Of a stretch of DNA of 64,000 bases, positions 1-10,613 are shown piece after piece. A program made the position numbers and the translations under genes. Numbering within the stretch: position 1 is the first letter of the stretch; every line of letters starts with the position of its first letter. Origin of the DNA: a bacterium (GTDB lineage: Bacteria > Planctomycetota > UBA1135 > UBA2386); contig JAUILN010000001.1 of assembly GCA_030432695.1 (NCBI GenBank), positions 310,001-374,000 on the forward strand, given 5' to 3'. Under the pieces are notes generated by a model that saw only the letters and a list, made by a program, of their open reading frames with translations, was not told the DNA's origin and did not search any database.

Positions 1-2275
<2,275 letters not shown>

Positions 2276-2480
2276 GTCAGCGGGAGGGCCGTCGCACGAC
2301 GAACACCGGACCCGCAGACACTCGCACGGATCCGACTCCGCGGCGATCTCGAGGAGGTGGAGCCGGAGAGCGATCACGCTCGATCCAGCCCGGGAGTTTC
2401 AGCCGCGAGTCCAGGTCATCGGGAAACCCCGAGCCTCCTCGCAGCAAGACTAGCAGTAGAGGCAGCGACCGCTCGATGAA

Positions 2481-2528
2481 CGAGCAACTCAGCCGACGAG
2501 CAACTCAGCCGACGCGCCGCTCAACCGA
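2481..2528. repeat. 16-bp tandem repeat, three copies
   Basis: Two exact copies of cgagcaactcagccga (2481-2496, 2497-2512) are followed by a degenerate third (2513-2528, 12 of 16 matching). The third copy runs into the rpmH stop codon at 2521-2523. The rest of the 245-bp gap between acnA and rpmH shows no gene. Confidence 0.8.
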
Positions 2529-2658
2529 CCCGAAAGTACCCGCCCGAGCGCTTGCGCTTGTTCTTGATGATCTTCCGGCCACTCGCGGTCTTCGAGCGGG
2601 TCCGGAAGCCGACCTTCTTGGCGCGCTTCGCGTTGGAGCGACGGACTTTCAGCTTCAT
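2521..2658 (-). CDS. rpmH: 50S ribosomal protein bL34
   Basis: A 45-residue, strongly basic protein of the large ribosomal subunit. It begins MKLKVRRSNAKRAKKVGF and carries the L34 pattern SNxKRxxKxGFRTR followed by SGRKIIKNKRKR, matching the family length (44-46 residues). GGAG sits about 9 nt before the ATG at 2658. In most bacteria rpmH lies directly upstream of rnpA near the origin; here rnpA is 43 kb away in a different operon, so the pair has been separated. The tail GGYFRVG is longer than usual. bL36 and bL35 were considered, but their motifs are absent. Confidence 0.8.
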   Translation of the reverse strand: MKLKVRRSNAKRAKKVGFRTRSKTASGRKIIKNKRKRSGGYFRVG

Positions 2659-3074
2659 CGGTTCGTTCTCCGAGTTGGAGGGCCGAGCAGGCTACCGACC
2701 CACCCCCCTCGCGTCAACGCCCGACCCGAGGAGCAAACGACCAGATCCCACCCATCGGCACAAGGTCCCCATCGGGACGACCAGCCCATCGGGACGACCA
2801 GCCCATCGAGACGACCAGCCCATCGAGACGACCAGCCCATCGAGACGACCAGCCCATCGAAACAAGAACAGGTAGCCACTCTCGGCACCGCCCCGTCCTG
2901 CCCTCTCCCATCCATCCGCCCCTCACCGCCACCCAGCCCCGTCGTCGGCCCTCGACGTTCGCCCAGGTGCGTGGCGGATGCCACCGCCCCCGGCGGTGGC
3001 GCGGGGCCGCGCCCGCGGCCCCCCAACAACACCTGAAGTGGCGATTGATGAGCGTCAGCTCAGCAATTGCCACT
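2659..3074. other. gene-free gap with minisatellite and terminator
   Basis: This 416-bp stretch between rpmH and the STAS gene holds a five-copy 17-bp tandem repeat (2770-2854) and most of a strong hairpin (3033-3078). No open frame here looks like a protein; the frames that stay open owe this to the repeat and to high GC. The rpmH promoter should lie at its left end, but I could not pick out convincing boxes. Confidence 0.6.
2770..2854. repeat. 17-bp tandem repeat, five copies
   Basis: Five contiguous copies of catcgRgacgaccagcc, two with G and three with A at the variable base, followed by a decayed partial copy (catcgaaaca). They lie upstream of rpmH and downstream of the STAS gene. There are no spacers between units, so this is not a CRISPR array. 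Confidence 0.95.
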
Positions 3075-3078
3075 TCAG
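3033..3078 (-). terminator. hairpin at the 3' end of the STAS gene
   Basis: Arms at 3033-3047 and 3064-3078 are complementary over 15 bp with one position that becomes G:U, around a 16-nt loop. On the minus strand the left side of the stem contains the STAS stop codon (3075-3077), and GTGTTGTT follows the stem. It reads as an intrinsic terminator that overlaps the stop codon. Confidence 0.55.
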
Positions 3079-3830
3079 CTTGGCAGTTGTCGCTTCAGGA
3101 ATTCCATGTCCTCGGCGAACTGCGTCAGCGCCGTCCGGTCCGCGTCGCTGATCGCCGTGAACTTCGCGGTCACCCGGACCGCATCCTCACCGGCCTTCTC
3201 CGTCTCGCTGACCTTGCCGATCAGCTCGAAGTAGCCCTTCTTGAACATCTTCACCTGGAACTTCAGGTGCACCTCGGAGCCGGTGTAGAACAGCGTGGCT
3301 GCTTGGTCCTGGCTCATGTCCTGACGGGAGCCGGTCCACAGGAACTGGATCCGGTCACCGTTGACGTTGCCCATCGTGCCGACCAGGGACTTCTTGCCGC
3401 CGATCTGCGCGTTGCGGGTGTCATCGGGGAAGGTGATCAACACCTTCTCCTGGTTGACCGGCGCCGCGCCGGCCAGCTCCAAGGCGTTGAGCGCCTTGAT
3501 CATGTGCTTGATCGCCGCGTCCTCGTCCTCGAACACCGGCACGATCTGGTCGATGCCGACCTTGGTGACGATGTCCTTCACGAAGCTGGATGGCTGGGCG
3601 ATCGCGAGTTCGCCACCCGCGGCCTTGGCCAGCTTGTGGAACTTGATGATCGCTCCCAGCGCGGTGGAGTTGATGAACTTCACCATCCGCAGGTTCAGGA
3701 TCAGGTGCGAGATCCCGTTCTCGAGCAGCGAGTCGACCTCGTCCTGGAGGCTCTGCACGTAGAAGGTGTCGAACTCGCCCTTCAGGGAGAGGATGCAGTA
3801 GTCGTCGTGGACGTACTTGTCGATCTTCAT
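3075..3830 (-). CDS. STAS-domain protein with PilZ-like C-terminal half
   Basis: A 251-residue cytoplasmic protein. Residues 1-110 form a STAS domain of the anti-sigma-factor-antagonist type. The conserved stretch KFINSTALGAI holds Ser55 at the position phosphorylated by anti-sigma kinases and dephosphorylated by SpoIIE/RsbU-type phosphatases. Residues ~135-250 resemble a PilZ-like beta-barrel (alternating strands, FxxxMFKKGYFELIG), but I cannot see a c-di-GMP RxxxR signature, so that half is uncertain. The gene is divergent from a GAF-SpoIIE phosphatase (start 4110), which fits a partner-switching pair: the phosphatase would reactivate this protein. The matching serine kinase (RsbW type) is not in the window. 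Codon use is like its neighbours. Confidence 0.8.
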   Translation of the reverse strand: MKIDKYVHDDYCILSLKGEFDTFYVQSLQDEVDSLLENGISHLILNLRMVKFINSTALGAIIKFHKLAKAAGGELAIAQPSSFVKDIVTKVGIDQIVPVFEDEDAAIKHMIKALNALELAGAAPVNQEKVLITFPDDTRNAQIGGKKSLVGTMGNVNGDRIQFLWTGSRQDMSQDQAATLFYTGSEVHLKFQVKMFKKGYFELIGKVSETEKAGEDAVRVTAKFTAISDADRTALTQFAEDMEFLKRQLPS

Positions 3831-3923
3831 GAGGGAACTCGCGGCGTTGCCACGCCCCCGGCTGTGCTGCCGGCGGCGGAGGGAGATCCGGAGGGAGGGG
3901 ACGGGGACCCGAGTCGGTTCAAC

Positions 3924-3991
3924 GGACGAACCAGGTCAAAGGACCAACCGGGTCAAGGGACGAACCGGGTCAAGGGAAGAGCCGGTTCAGC
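3924..3991. repeat. 17-bp tandem repeat, about four copies
   Basis: Units start at 3924, 3941 and 3958 (consensus ggacgaaccgggtcaag), with a decayed fourth unit to 3991. They sit in the 279-bp divergent promoter region between the STAS gene and the SpoIIE phosphatase gene. Confidence 0.85.
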
Positions 3992-4109
3992 AAGGGGATT
4001 CGGACCGGCCTCGGTGCGCCCGGTCCCGTTCCGCCAGGGATTTTGTCGGAGGGTTTCCCTCTGCGCAATCCGTCGGACGGAGTCCATCCAGTAGAGTCGG
4101 CAACCTGCC

Positions 4110-5459
4110 ATGAAGCGACTGTTCTTCTGGAAGAACTCGGATACCGGCGACGAGGGTCCGACTCGGCCGGACGGCGAGGAGGCGACGGGTCTGCTCACCG
4201 GGAATCCGGCCGAGGACGCCCAGTCCCTCGAGATCCTGCTCGAATCGATCGCCGAGGTCAGTTCGAGCATCGATCTGGAGGAGGTGCTCCGCCACATCGT
4301 CGACAAGACCCTCGAAGTGAGTCGCGCGGAGCGCGGCCTCCTGCTGCTCGGTCAGTCGGCTGAGGAACTCGAGGTGCGCATGGCCCGCGACAAGGACGGG
4401 GCGGTGCTCGGCTCGGACGTCGTCTACAGCCAGACGCTGGTGTCGCGATGTCTGGAACTCGGCATGCCGGAGCGCTCGGTGGTCCAGTCCGACCGTGAGG
4501 CACTGGAACTCGGGCAGTCGGTCTACAATCTGAAGCTGCGTGCGGTGATGTGCGCGCCGCTACGGGTGCGGGACCGGACCATCGGCGTGATCTATGTCGA
4601 CTCGACCGCGGTGCGTCGCGAGTTCTCATCGCGCGACCTCGCGCTGTTCGGAGCGCTGAGTGCGCAGCTCGCCGTCGCGCTCGAGAATGCGCGCCTCCAC
4701 GCCGACTCGCTCGAGAAGGTGCGCATGCAGAAGGACTTCGAGATCGCCAAGCAGATCCAGAAGCACCTGCTCGCGCCGATTCCGAAGAACCACCCCGGAG
4801 TCGACGTCGCGGTGCGGTTCTACGCGCGTGACGAGGCGAGTGGAGACACCTACGACCTGGTGCCGCTCAGCGGTGGGCGGATGGTCGGAGTCATCGGCGA
4901 TGTCACCGGTCACGGAGTCGGGGCCGCGCTGCTCACGCACGCCGCACAAGCCGCGATGCGCAGCTACCTCGAGCTGATCGACGACCTGTCCGAGGTGGCC
5001 ACCAGGCTCAACAACCGGCTCTGCGCGAGCGTCGAGACCGGCAATTTCATGTCGCTGGTCGCTGTGCTCGTCGACCCCGAGGCCAGGACGTTGCACTACG
5101 TGAACGCCGGCCACCCGAGCGTGATCCTGGTGCGCAACGGCGTCGTGCAGCAGTTCGAGAAGACCGGCATGGTGCTCGGGGTCGTCGACCAGCAGATCTA
5201 CGCCGCCGCCGGTCCGATCCCGCTCGAGCCGGGCGATCTGATCGTGCTGCGCACCGATGGGGTCGACGAGACCCGCGATCCCGAGCGTCAGCTGTTCGGT
5301 GAGGAGCGACTGGTCGAGCTGCTGGCCGGGCTCGGCGACACGGATGCCGACGGTGCACTGGGGGCCATCGAAGCGGCTGTTTCCAGGTTCGCCCGCGGCG
5401 TCCTGCAGGACGACGACCTGACGATGATGGCGTTGAAGGTCACCGAGTCGATTCGTTGA
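4110..5459 (+). CDS. GAF-domain SpoIIE/RsbU-type serine phosphatase
   Basis: A 449-residue cytoplasmic protein. A GAF sensory domain spans about residues 40-195 (ISxSLDLEEVL-type start, then CAPLRVRDRTIGVIYVDS). A helical linker (195-225, IAKQIQKHLLP-like) leads into a PP2C/SpoIIE phosphatase domain (225-447). Metal-binding acidic residues are visible: Asp246 in SGDTYD, Asp264 in GDVTGHG, Asp383 in RTDGV and Asp436 in QDDDLTMM. It should remove phosphate from a STAS-domain antagonist, the obvious candidate being the divergent STAS protein at 3075-3830. The GAF domain would supply the signal. No Shine-Dalgarno is evident before the ATG at 4110. Confidence 0.93.
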   Translation: MKRLFFWKNSDTGDEGPTRPDGEEATGLLTGNPAEDAQSLEILLESIAEVSSSIDLEEVLRHIVDKTLEVSRAERGLLLLGQSAEELEVRMARDKDGAVLGSDVVYSQTLVSRCLELGMPERSVVQSDREALELGQSVYNLKLRAVMCAPLRVRDRTIGVIYVDSTAVRREFSSRDLALFGALSAQLAVALENARLHADSLEKVRMQKDFEIAKQIQKHLLAPIPKNHPGVDVAVRFYARDEASGDTYDLVPLSGGRMVGVIGDVTGHGVGAALLTHAAQAAMRSYLELIDDLSEVATRLNNRLCASVETGNFMSLVAVLVDPEARTLHYVNAGHPSVILVRNGVVQQFEKTGMVLGVVDQQIYAAAGPIPLEPGDLIVLRTDGVDETRDPERQLFGEERLVELLAGLGDTDADGALGAIEAAVSRFARGVLQDDDLTMMALKVTESIR

Positions 5460-5540
5460 TCGAGGACGCCGTCTCCGTTCGCGTGGCTCTGCGTTTCGCA
5501 CCGCCGGGCGAAGTCACGAATTCGACTGCCGGAAGTCGTT

Positions 5541-5576
5541 CGGATGATCCGGGTGGTCCGGATGATCCGGGTGGTC
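5541..5576. repeat. 18-bp tandem duplication
   Basis: Two exact copies of cggatgatccgggtggtc at 5541-5558 and 5559-5576, downstream of the SpoIIE phosphatase gene. Confidence 0.85.
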
Positions 5577-5693
5577 GACTTGCGGGGTGACCGGGAAGAT
5601 CCGGACTCGTTGTGGAGTCGGAGCGATCCCGTCACGGGACCCCGAGGATTCTGAAGCAGCTGGTCTCGGAGAGGCCTGCCCGCAGACCACCTC

Positions 5694-5727
5694 ACTCTCA
5701 GGAGTTCCCCACTCTCAGGAACTCCCC
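5694..5727. repeat. 17-bp tandem duplication
   Basis: Two copies of actctcaggaRYtcccc (5694-5710 and 5711-5727), differing at two bases, 14 bp before the next ATG. The position suggests possible influence on translation start or the promoter, but no role is shown. Confidence 0.75.
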
Positions 5728-5741
5728 GATCTCGGATACGC

Positions 5742-6800
5742 ATGGCAGGATCGAAAGTCGGACTGGCCCTAGGAGGCATCGTGGCACTGACAGCTCTCGC
5801 CGGAGGCGCGCTGTGGTGGCAGGAAGCGAGCGAACGGGAGGCGGCCGTGAGCCGACTGCTCGATGCCGCTCGTTCCGAGTTGGGCCGCGAGCCGATCGAC
5901 CGCGAGGGAGCCCGCACGGTCGCCCGTGAGCTCGGCAAGCTGCGTGAGGCTGGCGACGGGCGCGTCGAGCTGCTCGTCTCGCAGGCTGATCTTCTGATCG
6001 TCGCGGACGACGCCAACGGTGCCTGGGATCTGCTCGAGGCTCCGGTGTCGCTCCCTGGTGCGGCGCCAGAGGTGCAGGACGTCGCTGGCCGGGCACTGCA
6101 GGAGGTCGCGGGTCGGACCGGTAGCCTCGAGCAGTTCCGGCAGGCCGCGACCCTCTCGGCGTCGTTCGCGCAAGCGGCGGACTCGGCGGGCGCGCTGCTG
6201 CGGGCATTCCTGCTGGCGTTCCGCGCCGGGGATCCCGGGCTCTTTGCCGACTACGGCGCCGAGCTACTCGAGAGGCACCCCGAAACCGCGGAGGCGCAGG
6301 CGGTGAAGGTCCTCGGAGCCGACCTCGCGGGGTGGATCGCGGATCGGTCCGGTCTCGACCGCACGGCGCTCGACGCGGATGGCAATGGCGACGCCGGGGC
6401 GCTCGGTCGGTTGATGAAGGCCGCGGGGGCGCCGGGTTCGGGGGGCCAGGTGGATGCGCTGCGGGTGCAGCTCGGGGCGGCACCTCCGGAGGTCCTGTTG
6501 GTACTCGCGGCGCGGACCGTTGCCAGCGTCGGCGAGTCGCGGGACGACGCGGCGCAGGAGGCGCTGTTCGACGCACTCGACCAGCTTGGCGCCGTATTGG
6601 AGCTCCAACCCGCGTCGCTGGAGGCCCGGCACATCGCCGCAGTGGTCTACTTCGGGCTGCTGCAGGCTCGTGGAGGGTCCCTGGAGCCACAGGATGCAGC
6701 GCGACTCCGAGGCCATCTCGATTGGTTGTTGCGCAATGCCCCCGAGCGGGACGTCCGGCGTGAGACCTGGCGGCAGCTCCGCGAAGTCGTGCCGAGGTGA
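5742..6800 (+). CDS. membrane-anchored helical-repeat protein, function unknown
   Basis: A 352-residue protein with one N-terminal membrane segment (about residues 7-28, VGLALGGIVALTALAGGALW). The rest is an alanine-, leucine- and glutamate-rich helical domain. The pattern of paired amphipathic helices suggests TPR or SEL1-like repeats, although no single repeat is a clean match. The helical part would lie outside the cytoplasmic membrane. The next genes encode a signal-peptide membrane protein and a thioredoxin-TPR protein, so the cluster may deal with protein quality control, but nothing in the sequence proves a function. The start at 5742 is the first ATG before the hydrophobic segment. 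Confidence 0.75.
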   Translation: MAGSKVGLALGGIVALTALAGGALWWQEASEREAAVSRLLDAARSELGREPIDREGARTVARELGKLREAGDGRVELLVSQADLLIVADDANGAWDLLEAPVSLPGAAPEVQDVAGRALQEVAGRTGSLEQFRQAATLSASFAQAADSAGALLRAFLLAFRAGDPGLFADYGAELLERHPETAEAQAVKVLGADLAGWIADRSGLDRTALDADGNGDAGALGRLMKAAGAPGSGGQVDALRVQLGAAPPEVLLVLAARTVASVGESRDDAAQEALFDALDQLGAVLELQPASLEARHIAAVVYFGLLQARGGSLEPQDAARLRGHLDWLLRNAPERDVRRETWRQLREVVPR

Positions 6801-6880
6801 GTCGGCGTCGGGCGACGACGGTTCCTGGTTCGAGGTCTGGGGCTCGCTGCGCAGCTTCTCCGCGGCGACTTCGGCGGCAG

Positions 6881-6910
6881 GACCTGAACCGAGTCCGCTG
6901 CATGGATCGA
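6881..6910 (+). promoter_or_regulatory. 30-nt motif shared with 19233-19262
   Basis: gacctgaaccg is followed by a variable base, gtccg, three variable bases and catggatcg. The same arrangement, without gaps and 25 of 30 bases identical, occurs at 19233-19262. Both copies lie upstream of genes for proteins with signal peptides (starts 7032 and 19512). Function unknown. Confidence 0.45.
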
Positions 6911-7031
6911 GTAGGAGGCTCGGTGGGCCCGCCTCTCGATCGACTCGCGGGCTCAGGTCCGGTCCCGTCCGGAGACGGAGATCGTCCGCTGCCTCAAGCC
7001 CGGACCGGCCGGGATTCGAGAGTGCTGTCGG

Positions 7032-7925
7032 ATGGCTGCCTGGCTCCGGATCCTCTGCGTCGGCTGGTTGCTGGGTGCTTCGCTCGCGAACGCCCAGGAG
7101 GTGAGGGCTCGGATCGAACTCACCAGCGGTCGGTCGTTCGTCGCCGAGGTGCTGCGCATCGAGCCCGACGCCTTCGTGTTGCGTCTCGGCGATCGTGAGC
7201 TGGTGGTCGCGGCCGATGATGTGGCGACCCTGGTGCCCCTGACCGGCGAAGCGGCGCGCAAGGCCGCTGCACAGGGCGGTCCCGCGCCTTGGGAGCCGGT
7301 CGACGACGCCGGTGAGGGCGAAGGGAAGCCGGCTGATCACGCGGCGTCCGAGACCCCGGAGGATAGCGTCTCCGAGCGGCCGCGGCGCACGCCGTCGCTC
7401 TCGGCTGGAGGCGGTCGAGCAAGCGCCGGCGAAGTATCGCGGTCGGAACCCTCCCCACTGGGGCCAGACGCTCACGTCGTCGATCTGCTGGAGCGCTATC
7501 TCTGGGTCGTTCCGGGCGGTGCCGGACATCTCACCTCGATCGGCGCCGGCTTGATGCTGCTGATGAGTTGGCTGCTCATGGCCGCGGGCCGGGCCGTTGG
7601 TCTGGAGCGGATCGGCTTCGCGCGCTGCCTGGGACTGTCGGGGGCGATGCTGGCGATTCTGGCCATCGAGGCGAGCCTGTTGCCGGTCCAGCCGTTGATC
7701 GTCGGGCTGACCCTGCTCCTCGATCTCGGTGTGTTCGTGGTGCTCGCCGCGGGTCTGCTCGGGGCACGCCTCGGTCAGGCGACCTTCGTGGTGGCCGCGT
7801 TCGTGTTCTTCTCGATCCTGTTGGTGATGTTGTCCGAGTTGGTCGGCGTGCTGCTCAGCGCGCGGGACCTGATGGGCGATGCGCCGCCCTCTGCGGATGC
7901 ACCGCCCGCACCGACGGGCGGATGA
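7032..7925 (+). CDS. signal-peptide membrane protein, function unknown
   Basis: A 297-residue protein. A cleavable-looking signal peptide covers residues 1-22 (cleavage after ANA-Q). A small beta-rich domain follows (25-75, VRARIELTSGRSFVAEV then RIEPDAFVLRLGDRELV), resembling the short SH3/Sm-like 'conversion' motifs of secreted planctomycetal proteins. A low-complexity linker covers 80-160, then about four membrane helices (175-285). The C-terminus is a short Pro/Ala tail. The thioredoxin-TPR gene starts 65 bp after its stop. No family is recognised. Confidence 0.75.
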   Translation: MAAWLRILCVGWLLGASLANAQEVRARIELTSGRSFVAEVLRIEPDAFVLRLGDRELVVAADDVATLVPLTGEAARKAAAQGGPAPWEPVDDAGEGEGKPADHAASETPEDSVSERPRRTPSLSAGGGRASAGEVSRSEPSPLGPDAHVVDLLERYLWVVPGGAGHLTSIGAGLMLLMSWLLMAAGRAVGLERIGFARCLGLSGAMLAILAIEASLLPVQPLIVGLTLLLDLGVFVVLAAGLLGARLGQATFVVAAFVFFSILLVMLSELVGVLLSARDLMGDAPPSADAPPAPTGG

Positions 7926-7989
7926 CGGACGTCCCACTCATCGCTGCCGCGCGCTTGACGTCGACCGGAGCGCGAAGTCTCCTGCGCGC

Positions 7990-8787
7990 ATGACGAGCCC
8001 GGCCCCGGTGTTCGAGGTCAGCGCCGAGGACTTCCAGTCCTCCGTGGTGCAGGCCTCTCTCGAGACTCCCATCCTGCTCGACTTCTGGGCCGACTGGTGC
8101 GGCCCGTGTCGGACCCTCGCGCCGTTGCTGGAGCGGCTCGCCGAGGACTACGGCGGCGGCTTCCGCGTCGGCAAGGTCGACATCGAGCGAGAGCAGGAGC
8201 TGGCGGCAGCGTTCCAGGTCCAGAGCATTCCGTTCTGTGTGTTGATCGCCGGTGGCCGTCCCGTGGACGCGTTCTCCGGGGCGTTGCCCGAGTCGGAGAT
8301 TCGCGCGTTCCTCGAACGTGCCGGCGTTCAACCGGGGAGTGGAGGCGGCGAGTCGGACCAACCGACTCCCGTGGATCCGGACTCGCCCGCGGAGCGGTTG
8401 CGCGCCGGGTTGGCGGCGGCGATGCGCGGCGACCCGGGGGCCGCGCGGGAGCGTCTCGAGGGCATCGGCGAAGAGGAGCCGGAGCATTCCCGAGCCGCGC
8501 GCGTCCTCGATGGCCTCGCGATATGGGAGGAGTTGCCGCGTGCTGGTGAGTCCCCTGGAGCGGCCGAGGCCCGGCAGCACCTCGGCGACGGAGTCGAGGC
8601 GCTGAAGGGCGGGGACCTCGACGGCGCGGTGGAGCGACTCCTGGACTCGATGGCCGCCGAAAAGTCGTTCGGTGGTGGTCTGGCTCGTCGGGCCGCGGTG
8701 CTCGCGTTCGAGCTGATGGCCCTCGAGCCGGGCGGTGACGAGCGGGCCGGCGCCTACCGGCGACGCATGGCCACGCTGCTGTTCTGA
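7990..8787 (+). CDS. thioredoxin-TPR protein of the CnoX/YbbN type
   Basis: A 265-residue protein with no signal peptide from the chosen ATG at 7990. The thioredoxin domain spans residues 8-112 with the active site WCGPC (Cys37, Cys40) and the cis-proline loop QSIPF. A Gly/Ser-rich linker (113-130) leads to a helical TPR-like domain (135-265). This layout is that of CnoX (YbbN), a holdase that hands oxidised clients to chaperones; YbbN of E. coli is similar in size (284 residues). Unlike E. coli CnoX, which has SxxC, both cysteines are present, so it could be redox active. An in-frame upstream ATG at 7879 overlaps the previous gene and adds an arginine-rich stretch unlike the family. Confidence 0.88.
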   Translation: MTSPAPVFEVSAEDFQSSVVQASLETPILLDFWADWCGPCRTLAPLLERLAEDYGGGFRVGKVDIEREQELAAAFQVQSIPFCVLIAGGRPVDAFSGALPESEIRAFLERAGVQPGSGGGESDQPTPVDPDSPAERLRAGLAAAMRGDPGAARERLEGIGEEEPEHSRAARVLDGLAIWEELPRAGESPGAAEARQHLGDGVEALKGGDLDGAVERLLDSMAAEKSFGGGLARRAAVLAFELMALEPGGDERAGAYRRRMATLLF

Positions 8788-8806
8788 TCGACCGTGCGAA
8801 GGGTCT

Positions 8807-10522
8807 TCAGGGCTGCCGGTCACGGCGGGGCCCGGGCGGCACCGGGTCCTCGCTGCGCAGATCGAGACGCCATTCGTCGCCGGTTCCCGACTGCACTCCG
8901 CGGCGGATCCCCGACCACGTGGTGGCCCCGACCTGTCGAGACGTGAACAGCGTGAACGTTCCGTCGGGGAGACCGTCGAATCGGAAGCTGCCGTCGGCTC
9001 CGGTCGACACGCGGCGGGCCCCGGCGACCGAGGCCGCGGTCGTCTCGCGCAGCTCCACTCCCACGCCACCTGCCGGATGACCGTCGGGCCCGAACACCTT
9101 GCCGACGACCGACAGTCCCGCGGTGAGCTGGACCATCACCTCTGCCTCCGCTTCTGCAGACAGTTGCAACGTTCTCGGCAGGTGCCGTGGGTGGGTCACC
9201 AGCAGGGTCGACGCGGTGTCTGGTAGCAGACCGTGCAGGCGCGCGAGGCCCGACGAGTCGGTGTCCCGGTCGCGGTGGAGGACGGCGGGATGCCGGCTCG
9301 GATCGAGTCGGACATGGGCCCCGGCCAGGGGGGCACCTTCGGCATCCAGCACGCGCACGCGCACGCTCTGCGCGGGTCCGGGGGCGGGGACGGCGAGTGG
9401 CGGCGCGGAGGAGGCGATGGATGACGGGAGAGCGAGCGCCGACACCGCGCTCCCGGGGGACCACAGCACGAGGTGCGTCGCGGCCGGCCAGGTGGAGTCG
9501 GCAGGATCGCGGAGCAGTGCGTGGGCCGTGCCATCCGCGGCCACGCGGTCGACGGCCAGGACCACGACGTCCCCGGCTGCGGTGAGCGCGGTGGTGAACA
9601 TCCAGGTCTCGGTGCCGGCCGCGGACCCGGTCGCCGCGACCCGACACGCGATCCAGAGGCCTGGGCCCGGGGCGGTCGGGCCGTCGACGCCTCGGAGCGG
9701 CCAGGCGGCGGTCCAGAGCCGATCTCCGGACGGGCCGCGCAGCCAGGCTTCGAGCTGGTCGGGTGCGGCGGGTAGGGCTGGTTCGGGCATCACGCCGGTG
9801 CCGGGATCGCACGGCAGAGTCAGTGGCCAGCGCACCGAGCCGGTCGCGATCCAAGAGTGGCTCGCGGGTGGCGGAGGCAGGGTCGGGCGCCGTGGGGCAG
9901 TCGGCTCCGTGACGGTCCAGCGAGTGCGGGTCGCGCTGTCGATGTGGAACGCCAGCTCGACGGCAGGCGATCCGAACCAGCCGAGGTAGTCGCCGGCGGG
10001 AAGCGCCAGCTTGGTCCCGTCTTGATCCGGCAGGAGTGGCGGGGCGGGTCGGTCGGCGGCGAGTCGGATCCTGCCGACGAAGGGGCGGCCGTCTTCGCGG
10101 ATCAGCTCGCCGAGCGGCTGCGCGACGATCTGCAGCGGGGCGTCCGGAGCGGCGTCGGGAACCACGGCGCCGAGCCCTCCCGGCCCGAGCACCACGCAGA
10201 GCGCAGGTGTCGGCGGCACCTCGAACCGGAACCTGCCACGGACGTCGGTGGTGCCGCGAAGTGGCGGGGCGGCGGGCAGCCTTCGGTCGAGCCAGCCGAT
10301 CCCGGTCGGCTCGCGCGGCAGCCACCAGATCTCGGCCGCGGCGAGCGCGCGCCCGGAGGCGCTGCGGCAGAAGCCGAGCGCGTGCGACTCTCCGCTCTCC
10401 TGGGCCGGTGCCAACGTCCCGATCGCCAGACACCAGCCGGCGGCGATCGATCTGCGGAGGCCGGGACCGGACCGGGGTGTGCGGGGTGGCGTGGCGCGCG
10501 AACGAAGGGCGGCGGTCGTCAT
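8807..10522 (-). CDS. secreted protein with carboxypeptidase-regulatory-like domains
   Basis: A 571-residue protein with a basic N-terminus and a hydrophobic signal segment (about residues 24-42, RRSIAAGWCLAIGTLAPAQ). The mature part is beta-rich. An early domain (45-140) contains DVRGRFRFEVP. Two later domains at about 385-460 and 465-545 show the carboxypeptidase-regulatory-like pattern (VRVLDAEGAPLAGAHVRL; GKVFGPDGHPAGGVGVEL with DGSFRFDGLPDGTF). Such domains are structural or binding modules of extracellular proteins. It follows clpP by 91 bp on the same strand, but a functional link is not evident. Confidence 0.78.
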   Translation of the reverse strand: MTTAALRSRATPPRTPRSGPGLRRSIAAGWCLAIGTLAPAQESGESHALGFCRSASGRALAAAEIWWLPREPTGIGWLDRRLPAAPPLRGTTDVRGRFRFEVPPTPALCVVLGPGGLGAVVPDAAPDAPLQIVAQPLGELIREDGRPFVGRIRLAADRPAPPLLPDQDGTKLALPAGDYLGWFGSPAVELAFHIDSATRTRWTVTEPTAPRRPTLPPPPASHSWIATGSVRWPLTLPCDPGTGVMPEPALPAAPDQLEAWLRGPSGDRLWTAAWPLRGVDGPTAPGPGLWIACRVAATGSAAGTETWMFTTALTAAGDVVVLAVDRVAADGTAHALLRDPADSTWPAATHLVLWSPGSAVSALALPSSIASSAPPLAVPAPGPAQSVRVRVLDAEGAPLAGAHVRLDPSRHPAVLHRDRDTDSSGLARLHGLLPDTASTLLVTHPRHLPRTLQLSAEAEAEVMVQLTAGLSVVGKVFGPDGHPAGGVGVELRETTAASVAGARRVSTGADGSFRFDGLPDGTFTLFTSRQVGATTWSGIRRGVQSGTGDEWRLDLRSEDPVPPGPRRDRQP

Positions 10523-10613
10523 CGGAACGGAGCCGGCTGCAACGACTGCTCGGTTGCCGAGGTTCGCTGCGGTCGGGCCCTGCCAGGACGCCCGACCGAG
10601 CTGCGGCCGTCGG

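Noticed and set aside
2770..2860. CRISPR array
   Set aside because: Repeat units are directly adjacent without spacers, here and at every other array in the window; no cas genes.
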